NCBI RefSeq assembly: GCF_008330945.1
Contig: NZ_CP043489.1
Location: 3,111,501-3,175,500, forward strand
Length of the DNA stretch: 64,000 bases
From: Labrys sp. KNU-23
Lineage (GTDB): Bacteria; Pseudomonadota; Alphaproteobacteria; Rhizobiales; Labraceae
Direction of reading: 5' to 3'
Shown here: positions 43,030 to 49,290 of the stretch, piece by piece
Position numbering within the stretch: position 1 is the first letter of the stretch
Layout of the letters: the number at the start of each line of letters is the position of its first letter
The notes under the pieces: model-generated
Told to the model about the DNA's origin: nothing
The model's input: the letters and a program-made list of their open reading frames with translations, nothing else
Database searches by the model: none
Translations under genes and position numbers: made by a program

Positions 43030-43767
43030 ATGACCGAAATACCGACCGCCGCCGCCTATCTCGCCGATCTCACCCGGCGCATCGGGGCCCTGTTCTGGGC
43101 CAATGCCGAGGCCATCGCGGCAGCGGCGGGCGCCGTCGAGCGCACGGCTCGGCAGGACGGCCTGGTCTATGTTTTCGGCACTGGCCACAGTCACATGCTG
43201 GCCGAGGAGGCACATTATCGTGCCGGCGGCCTGGCTCTGACCGTGCCGATCCTGTCGGCGGTGACCATGCTGCATGACGGCTCTGTGGCCAGCACGGCTT
43301 TCGAGCGCATCCCGGGCATGGTGGCTCCCGTGCTGGCGCGCTATCCGATCGGGGCCAAGGACATGCTGATCATCGCCTCCAACAGCGGCGTCAACGCCGC
43401 CATCATCGAGGCGGCGGAGATCGGCAGGGCGGCAGGTGCCACCATCGTCGCCATCACTTCGCTCGCTTATTCGAGCCAGGCGGCACAAGGCCGGCCCCGG
43501 CTTGCCGATCTGGCCGATGTCGTGCTCGACAATGGCGCCCCGCCCGGCGATGCCGTGATGGCGTTGCCGGACAGCGAATTGCGCACGGGCCCGGTATCGA
43601 CCTCGATTGGCGCGGCCCTGCTCAATGCGGTTTTCGCGGAGGCGGCCGCACGCCTGCAGGCCGAGGGCGGCAAAGCCCCGATCTATCGCAGCGCCAACAT
43701 GCCGGGCGCCAAGGAGATCAATGCCGGGCTGGTTGCGCGGTATCGACCGCGCAACCCGCATCTATGA
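43030..43767 (+). CDS. SIS domain protein (UPF0309-like phosphosugar-binding)
   Basis: 245 residues with one sugar-isomerase (SIS) fold: a helical start, then VYVFGTGHSHMLAEEAHYRAGG near residue 44 and KDMLIIASNSGVNAAIIEAAE near 110, the phosphate-binding Ser loops of the family. The ending PIYRSANMPGAKEINAGLVARY is typical of UPF0309 proteins, generally linked to aminosugar phosphates. GGAAG precedes the ATG at 43030. Its place inside an acyl-CoA gene set is odd; a sugar-phosphate role there is not evident. Confidence 0.83.
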   Translation: MTEIPTAAAYLADLTRRIGALFWANAEAIAAAAGAVERTARQDGLVYVFGTGHSHMLAEEAHYRAGGLALTVPILSAVTMLHDGSVASTAFERIPGMVAPVLARYPIGAKDMLIIASNSGVNAAIIEAAEIGRAAGATIVAITSLAYSSQAAQGRPRLADLADVVLDNGAPPGDAVMALPDSELRTGPVSTSIGAALLNAVFAEAAARLQAEGGKAPIYRSANMPGAKEINAGLVARYRPRNPHL

Positions 43768-43931
43768 GACCGTCGTCGATGATGGCCGTCCGTGACAGAA
43801 TTTTTACACGAAGCGGTATCAATCTGGATGAGCGGATTGACGCCGATCCCGCGCTCGTCAACCTTGTAGCAACGCCTCCTCCCTAGGGTGCGAGGTTCCC
43901 CGCTTGTTCCGTCTCCATAGGTTCCACCCGC

Positions 43932-45998
43932 ATGTCCGTCGTCGATGGCCTCCGCCGCCTGCTCAAACCCCGCCACATTGCCGTCGCGGGGGGGCGATTG
44001 GCCTCAGTGATCATCCGTGAATGCGACCGCATCGGTTATGCCGGTCCGATCTGGCCCATTCACCCCGATAAGACCGAAATCGCGGGTCACAAGGCCTACA
44101 AGACCGTCGCCGATCTGCCGGAGGCACCCGACGCCGTTTTCGTGGCGACGCCGCGGGAACCCACGGTCGACATCGTCGCGGCCCTGGCCGAGCGCGGCGC
44201 CGGTGCGGCCGTCTGCTATGCCGCCGGTTTCGCCGAGGTCGGCGAGGAGGGCGCGGCGCTGCAGAAGAAGCTCGTCGAGCTCGCCAGGGGCATGCCGATC
44301 GTCGGCCCCAATTGCTACGGCGTGCTCAACCTGCTCGATGGCTGCGTGCTCTGGCCCGATACCCATGGCGCCGAGCGGGTGGAGAAGGGCGTCGCCATCA
44401 TCACCCAGTCCGGCAATATCGCGCTCAACATGACCATGCAGCGCCGCGGACTGCCCATCGCCTACGTCATTGCCGTCGGCAACAAGGCGATCGGCGATCA
44501 TGGCGACTATATCGAGGCGCTGCTGGCGGACGAGCGCGTCACGGCCATCGGGTTGCATGTGGAATCGATCGACGATGTCGCATTGTTCTCCAAGGCGGCG
44601 ATCAAGGCGCTGGAAAAGGGCGTGCCGCTGGTGGTGCTGAAGACGGGCCGCTCGGAGATCGGCTCCGAGATAGCCATGAGCCACACCTCCTCGCTCGCTG
44701 GCGCCGATGCGCTCTATAACGCCCTGTTCGCCCGCTATGGCGTCGCCCGCGTCATCGATGTGCCGACCTTCGTCGAGACGCTCAAGCTCATGCACCTGTT
44801 CGGCGGCCTGCCCGGCAAGCGTATCTCCTCGATGAGCTGCTCGGGCGGCGAAGCGGCCCTGATTGCCGACCTTGCGGCCGACCGGGATCTCGATTTCGCG
44901 CCGATCCCGCCGGAGAACGCGGCGCGTCTGCAGGAATTGCTTACCGACAAGGTGCATGTTTCCAATCCGCTCGACTACCACACCTATATCTGGGGTGATG
45001 AGCCTGCCAACGAGGCGGTGTTCACCGAGATGCTGAACTCGGGCTTCGACCTCAACCTGCTGGTGCTGGACCAGCCGCGCACCGATCGCGGCCTGGTGCC
45101 GGATGGCGGCTTTGCCGCCGCCCGCGCGGCGATCACCCGGGCTGCCGCGGCCTCGGGCGCCCGCGCCGCCGTGGTTTCCTCTCTGCCGGAAAACATGCAG
45201 GAGGACGATGCCAAGGCGCTGCTCGCCGATGGCGTGCTGCCGATGCAGGGCATGGGCGACGCGCTGACTGCGATCACCCATGGCGTCGAATTCACCGCGG
45301 CGCGTGCAGGCTGGGAGAAGCTCGTCCCCCTGCGCAAGGTCGCGCGCATCGATGTCGGCAAGGCCCGCCTGCTCAGCGAATACGAATCCAAGCATCTGCT
45401 CGGCCGCCACGGCTTGGAGCTGCCGCCCAGCCGCATCGCCGGCACGGTCGAGGCCGCCTCGACGGCTGCCGCTCTCGGCTTTCCGGTGGCGATCAAGATC
45501 CACAGCGACAAGATCGCCCATAAATCGGATGTCGGGGGCGTCAAGCTTGGCCTGCGCTCGCGGGCCGACGTGACCGACGCCGTCGCTTCCATGTCGCATC
45601 TGGGTGACCGTTTCCTGGTCGAGCGCATGGTGGAGGGGGCCGTCGCCGAACTCATCGTCGGCGTGGTGCGCGATCCCCAGTTCGGGCCGACGCTCACCGT
45701 GGGGGCTGGCGGCGTGCTGGTCGAGATGCTCAAGGACGCAGCCGTGATGCTACTGCCGGTCACCGCCGAGGAGATCCGCGAAAAGCTGATGAGCCTGCGC
45801 GTCGCCCGCCTGCTGGAGGGCTTCCGCGGCAAGCCGCGCGGCGACATTCGTGGCACCATCAAGGCCATCCTGGCCATCGCCGATTTTGCCGAACGCCATG
45901 CCGACCGGCTGGTTGAACTCGACGTCAATCCGCTCTTCGTGTTGCCCGAGGGGCGCGGAGCCATCGCTGCCGATGCGCTGGTGCGCATGCTGGATTGA
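43932..45998 (+). CDS. ADP-forming acyl-CoA synthetase (acetate--CoA ligase family)
   Basis: 688 residues, alpha and beta parts fused. An N-terminal CoA-binding Rossmann domain (residues 8-130) is followed by succinyl-CoA synthetase-like domains with VAIITQSGNIALNM near 155 and MSHTSSLAGADALYNALFARYG near 250, where the phospho-histidine of this family lies. The C-terminal ATP-grasp domain includes LGFPVAIKIHSDKIAHKSDVGG near 515-535. It couples acyl-CoA formation to ATP use, or the reverse to make ATP. With the dehydrogenase and hydratase it could activate and beta-oxidise the acid from arginine or a related compound. Exact substrate unknown. Confidence 0.87.
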   Translation: MSVVDGLRRLLKPRHIAVAGGRLASVIIRECDRIGYAGPIWPIHPDKTEIAGHKAYKTVADLPEAPDAVFVATPREPTVDIVAALAERGAGAAVCYAAGFAEVGEEGAALQKKLVELARGMPIVGPNCYGVLNLLDGCVLWPDTHGAERVEKGVAIITQSGNIALNMTMQRRGLPIAYVIAVGNKAIGDHGDYIEALLADERVTAIGLHVESIDDVALFSKAAIKALEKGVPLVVLKTGRSEIGSEIAMSHTSSLAGADALYNALFARYGVARVIDVPTFVETLKLMHLFGGLPGKRISSMSCSGGEAALIADLAADRDLDFAPIPPENAARLQELLTDKVHVSNPLDYHTYIWGDEPANEAVFTEMLNSGFDLNLLVLDQPRTDRGLVPDGGFAAARAAITRAAAASGARAAVVSSLPENMQEDDAKALLADGVLPMQGMGDALTAITHGVEFTAARAGWEKLVPLRKVARIDVGKARLLSEYESKHLLGRHGLELPPSRIAGTVEAASTAAALGFPVAIKIHSDKIAHKSDVGGVKLGLRSRADVTDAVASMSHLGDRFLVERMVEGAVAELIVGVVRDPQFGPTLTVGAGGVLVEMLKDAAVMLLPVTAEEIREKLMSLRVARLLEGFRGKPRGDIRGTIKAILAIADFAERHADRLVELDVNPLFVLPEGRGAIAADALVRMLD

Positions 45999-46036
45999 TC
46001 TTCGCACCACCATCGGGATTGACCCGCTGACACTAT

Positions 46037-46113
46037 CGTCATTGCGAGCGGAGCGAAGCAATCCAGAGCTTCCCCGCCGAGAGGTGGATTGCTTCGCTCC
46101 GCTCGCAATGACG
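46037..46113. repeat. Family B REP-like palindrome (GTCATTGCGAGC type)
   Basis: CGTCATTGCGAGCGGAGCG and CGCTCCGCTCGCAATGACG head perfect 29-base inverted arms spanning 46037-46065 and 46085-46113. This is the widespread alphaproteobacterial motif containing GCGAAGCAATCC. It separates the CoA ligase from the hydratase gene. Confidence 0.85.
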
Positions 46114-46174
46114 TCAAGGATTGGTTGCCGGGCTGGCGCGGGCTTGCCCGTGCGGCCTGTTTCAGGAGATTGCC

Positions 46175-46963
46175 ATGTCTGAATCCGTCAAGCTCGAACG
46201 CCGCGGCGCGGTGCTGGAGGTCACGCTGGATCGTCCAAAGGCGAATGCCATCGACCTCGCCACCTCCAAGGCGCTGCATGCCGCCTTCCGCACCCTGCAG
46301 GATGATCCGGAGCTGCGCGTGGCCATCCTCACGGGGGGCGGCGAACGCATCTTCTCGGCCGGCTGGGACCTGAAGGCGGCCGCGTCCGGCGCCGAGGAGC
46401 CCGATACCGATTTCGGACCGGGCGGCTTTGCCGGCCTGACCGCCTTCTGGGAGCTGACCAAGCCGGTGATCGCGGCCGTCAACGGCGTCGCCATCGCCGG
46501 TGGCTGCGAACTGGCGCTGGCCGCCGATCTCATGGTGGTGGCCGATCATGCCGAATTCGCCCTGTCGGAAGTCACCGTCGGCCTCGTCGCCGATGCCGGC
46601 GGCATCCAGCGCCTGCCGCGCCGCATTCCGCTCGCCATCGCCAGCGAATTGCTGCTCACCGGCCGCCGTTTCACGGCGCAGGAGGCCCATGGCTGGGGCC
46701 TTGCCAACCGCGTCGTGCCGATGGCCGACCTGATGGCCACGGCGCGGGAACTGGCCGATACCATCGCGGCCAACGCGCCGCTGTCCATCGCCGCAGTCAA
46801 GGCTATCCTCGCCGCCACCGAAGGCATGGGCGTGCGCGAGGCCTATGAGCATGTCTATGCCGGCAAGGTGCCCGAGCACCGCGCCATGCAGCTTTCCGAG
46901 GATTCGCGCGAAGGCGCCAAGGCCTTCGTCGAAAAGCGCGAGCCGGTCTGGAAGGGCCGATAG
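46175..46963 (+). CDS. Enoyl-CoA hydratase/isomerase family protein (CaiD-like)
   Basis: 262 residues, crotonase fold. Oxyanion-hole loops RIFSAGWDLKA near residue 58 and VNGVAIAGGCELALAADLMVVA near 100, with the catalytic-site glutamate in FALSEVTVGLVADAGG near 130. The GWDLKA variant and the ending HVYAGKVPEHRAMQLSEDSREGAKAFVEKR resemble carnitinyl-CoA dehydratase. It would hydrate an enoyl-CoA. TTCAGGAG precedes the ATG at 46175; an upstream frame to 46121 is in the palindrome tail. Together with the acyl-CoA dehydrogenase and ligase it completes a short beta-oxidation-like set. Confidence 0.88.
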   Translation: MSESVKLERRGAVLEVTLDRPKANAIDLATSKALHAAFRTLQDDPELRVAILTGGGERIFSAGWDLKAAASGAEEPDTDFGPGGFAGLTAFWELTKPVIAAVNGVAIAGGCELALAADLMVVADHAEFALSEVTVGLVADAGGIQRLPRRIPLAIASELLLTGRRFTAQEAHGWGLANRVVPMADLMATARELADTIAANAPLSIAAVKAILAATEGMGVREAYEHVYAGKVPEHRAMQLSEDSREGAKAFVEKREPVWKGR

Positions 46964-47078
46964 TCGGCGGCCGGGCCTTCGGGCCACCTGACAATATCCA
47001 TTTACAACATTGTGCCAACGCAGAAGGGGAGGCCGGCAGGGAAGGCCGGCCTCCCGAAATGTCATTCTGACTTCACGC

Positions 47079-47106
47079 TTGACACATACCAACCATTTGG
47101 TATGTA
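47079..47106 (+). promoter_or_regulatory. Promoter with embedded operator for the TetR gene
   Basis: TTGACA (47079-47084) and TATGTA (47101-47106) form a promoter with 16-base spacing. The whole spacer is occupied by the inverted repeat CATACCAA-CCAT-TTGGTATG (47085-47104). The expected transcription start falls at about 47113, the A of the TetR start codon, so the mRNA is probably leaderless and self-repressed. Confidence 0.7.
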
Positions 47107-47112
47107 TATGGC

Positions 47113-47748
47113 ATGTCAAGACCTACAAAGCAATCGCCCGAACGCGGCCATGCCCGAAACCGCCTGCTGGAGGCGGCGCGGGACGTCATCCGCGCCAAGG
47201 GCTTCGCGGCCACCTCCGTCGACGACATCTGCCGCGCGGCCGATGTCACCAAGGGGGCGTTCTTCCATCATTTCGGCAGCAAGGAAGCGCTGGGCGTCGC
47301 CGCCGCCGAATATTGGGAGGAGACGACCACCGGCTTCTTCCAGGTGGCGCCCTATCACGCCCCGGCCGATCCCCTGGAGCGGGTTCTGGCCTATGTCGCC
47401 TTTCGCAAGGCGATCATCGTGGGCGAATTGCCCGAGTTCACCTGCCTGGTCGGCACCATGGCGCAGGAGGTCTATGCGACCGCCCCCGACATCCGCGATG
47501 CCTGCGGGCACAGCATCTTCGGCCATGCCGCCACGCTGGAGGCCGATATCGAGGCGGCGCGGCGCGAGCGCGGCATTGCTGGCGCCTGGACGGCCGAAAG
47601 CCTGGCGCGGCACACCCAGGCCGTCATCCAGGGCGGCTTCGTGCTGGCCAAGGCCGGCAACGATCCCGGGTTGGCGCGGGAAAGCCTCGATCATCTCGAC
47701 CGATATATCCGGCATCTGTTTCATCTCAGCGGGGAGCAAACACCATGA
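47113..47748 (+). CDS. TetR family transcriptional regulator
   Basis: 211 residues. N-terminal helix-turn-helix (LLEAARDVIRAKGFAATSVDDICRAADVTKGAFFHHFGSKEAL in two parts, near residues 18-60) and a helical ligand domain with LPEFTCLVGTMAQEVYATAPD near 107. The ATG at 47113 has no ribosome binding site and lies six bases after the -10, matching a leaderless start. It probably represses itself and the GFA-like gene that overlaps its end; the upstream hydratase operon is a possible further target. Confidence 0.9.
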   Translation: MSRPTKQSPERGHARNRLLEAARDVIRAKGFAATSVDDICRAADVTKGAFFHHFGSKEALGVAAAEYWEETTTGFFQVAPYHAPADPLERVLAYVAFRKAIIVGELPEFTCLVGTMAQEVYATAPDIRDACGHSIFGHAATLEADIEAARRERGIAGAWTAESLARHTQAVIQGGFVLAKAGNDPGLARESLDHLDRYIRHLFHLSGEQTP

Positions 47749-48281
47749 GCGGGACCATGACGATCGGCTGCAACTGCGGACGGACACGCCTGGAGGTCAG
47801 GGGCGCGCCGATCCTGGTATCCGAATGCCTGTGCAATTCCTGCCGATCCGCAGCGGGGCGCCTGGCGAAACTGCCCGGCGCCAGGCCCATGCTGACCTGC
47901 CACGAGGCCACGCCCAGCGCCGAATATCGCAAGGATCGCATTGCCATCCTTTCCGGCGCCGAACACCTGAGCGAATTCCGGCTTTCCGACAAGGCAGGGT
48001 CACGCCGCGTGGTCGCCACCTGCTGCAACACACCCGTCTTCCTGGAAATGAAGGGCGCGCATTGGCTCAGCCTCTATCTGCATCTGTGGCCCGAGCAGGC
48101 GCGGCCGAAGGCCCAGATGCGTACCATGGTCGGCGACCTCAACGATGCCTCCGGCCTTCCCGATGACATCCCCAATCTGAAGACCCATACGATCTCCTTC
48201 TACGCCAAGCTGCTGGGGGCATGGATCGCCATGGGCTTCCGCGTTCCCAAGCTGAACATCGCGACGAAGGTCGAGGCCTGA
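47745..48281 (+). CDS. GFA/CENP-V-like zinc-binding protein (DUF6151-type)
   Basis: 178 residues overlapping the TetR stop by four bases (ATGA), so translation is coupled. Cysteine clusters typical of glutathione-dependent formaldehyde-activating-like proteins are seen: CNCGRTR near residue 9, CLCNSCR near 29 and ATCCNTPVF near 91; they would bind zinc. The second half (LSLYLHLWPEQARPKAQMRTM, then LKTHTISFYAKLLGAWIAMGF) is outside the standard GFA core. True GFA enzymes act on S-hydroxymethylglutathione; here enzymatic activity is unproven. Probably the main target of the TetR regulator. Confidence 0.75.
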   Translation: MSGTMTIGCNCGRTRLEVRGAPILVSECLCNSCRSAAGRLAKLPGARPMLTCHEATPSAEYRKDRIAILSGAEHLSEFRLSDKAGSRRVVATCCNTPVFLEMKGAHWLSLYLHLWPEQARPKAQMRTMVGDLNDASGLPDDIPNLKTHTISFYAKLLGAWIAMGFRVPKLNIATKVEA

Positions 48282-48290
48282 GGGAGATTC

Positions 48291-48371
48291 CGGGTGCACG
48301 GGCATCCTGCCCGTTCTTGGAAACGCAACATTCACGGGAGAAGAAGAACGGGCAGGATGCCCGTGCACCCG
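48291..48371. repeat. Family A paired-hairpin palindrome, perfect 28-base arms
   Basis: The left arm CGGGTGCACGGGCATCCTGC followed by CCGTTCTT (48291-48318) is mirrored exactly at 48344-48371. Each arm also folds alone as CGGGCA-TCC-TGCCCG and its complement. It is the best-preserved copy in the window and therefore probably the most recent. Confidence 0.9.
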
Positions 48372-48424
48372 GGTAAGGCCGACAATCCTCCAGCATTCGG
48401 AGGCGGGCGGCTCCACAATCGTGA

Positions 48425-48463
48425 TTGTCCTGCATCCGGAAGTTTATATAATAAGCTTCCGGA
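48425..48463 (+). promoter_or_regulatory. Promoter and operator of the toxin-antitoxin pair
   Basis: TTGTCC (48425-48430) and a consensus TATAAT (48447-48452) are 16 bases apart. TCCGGAAG (48435-48442) and CTTCCGGA (48456-48463) form a perfect inverted repeat around the -10, the usual place for antitoxin self-repression. The antitoxin start follows at 48486. Confidence 0.65.
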
Positions 48464-48485
48464 AATCATTGAATGAAAGTCAGGC

Positions 48486-48956
48486 ATGGATAAGTCCGCC
48501 AAGACACCCGATCTCATCGACAGCAAGGCCGTGAAGGAACTGGTGGCGGCGCGCGCTTTGCGCGGAGCGACCGTGCTGGGGCGACCGGGCGGCTGGAGTG
48601 TGTTGGTACGCTACGGCAATGCCGAGCGCGCCGTCGCGGGCCAGAAATCGCGGCGCATGCGCCTGTGGCGCCATGCCGACAGCGCCATCGGCTTCGTGCG
48701 CAGCGAACTGGGCATGGACCGTTTCGACGTCGATGCGCAGGATTATCGCCCCGACGAAAGCGGGCGCCGGCGCCCGGATGCCTCGGAGCGGTTGAAACGG
48801 CAGCAGGCGGTCATCGAGCATGATCGCTGGTTCCGCAGCCAAGTCCAAGATGCGATGAATGCCATAACAGAGGGAACGAATCCTCTGGTGGCTGAAGATG
48901 ACCTGGCGAAGCGCCTCGGCTCACTCCGCGAGACTCTCAAGCGCAACGCGGGCTGA
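48486..48956 (+). CDS. Antitoxin of a ParE-type toxin-antitoxin pair, with an extra N-terminal domain
   Basis: 156 residues. The last 50 (ERLKRQQAVIEHDRWFRSQV, then AEDDLAKRLGSLRETLK) resemble toxin-binding tails of ParD/RelB-like antitoxins. The first 85 residues (DSKAVKELVAARALRGATVLGRPGGWSVLVRYGNAERAV) form a compact mixed alpha/beta part not found in short ParD proteins and are not recognised. It ends three bases before the toxin start, and the promoter has an operator around its -10. Function as antitoxin is inferred from position and tail. Confidence 0.7.
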   Translation: MDKSAKTPDLIDSKAVKELVAARALRGATVLGRPGGWSVLVRYGNAERAVAGQKSRRMRLWRHADSAIGFVRSELGMDRFDVDAQDYRPDESGRRRPDASERLKRQQAVIEHDRWFRSQVQDAMNAITEGTNPLVAEDDLAKRLGSLRETLKRNAG

Positions 48957-48959
48957 ACG

Positions 48960-49247
48960 ATGCGAATCGTTTGGCGCGAAAGCGCGCTTGCGGATGTCGA
49001 GCGGGCGATCGGCTACATTGCACTGGAAAGCCCGAGGAGCGCAGAGCAACAACTGAGCCGCATCGAGCATCACGTACAGGTCCTCGTCGATCATCCGCGC
49101 ATGGGCCGTGTCGGGCGTGTGACCGGGACGCGGGAACTCGTGGTCCCTCGAACGCCCTTCGTGATCGTCTACAGCCTGGGTGAGGACGTGGAACTGATAC
49201 GTATCCTGCATGGTGCGCAACAGTGGCCTCCGGAAGCTGAAGCCTGA
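48960..49247 (+). CDS. ParE/RelE superfamily toxin
   Basis: 95 residues, normal for the family. Pattern: VWRESALADVERAIGYIALESP near residue 4, HPRMGRVGRVTGTRELVV near 46-64 and FVIVYSLGEDVELIRILHGAQQWP at the end. The PRMGR...TRELV and IVY...ILHGAQ blocks mark ParE-type proteins, which poison gyrase, or RelE-type ribosome-dependent nucleases; ParE-type fits better. It lies directly after the antitoxin and 43 bases before addB. Confidence 0.88.
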   Translation: MRIVWRESALADVERAIGYIALESPRSAEQQLSRIEHHVQVLVDHPRMGRVGRVTGTRELVVPRTPFVIVYSLGEDVELIRILHGAQQWPPEAEA

Positions 49248-49290
49248 CACCCCTTGTCATCGCGGCGATCGCGCTGTTTATCTCTGCCCC

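Noticed and set aside
44984..47119. A 711-residue minus-strand frame opposite the CoA ligase and hydratase
   Set aside because: Same reason: it overlaps two clear genes and its translation is low-complexity.
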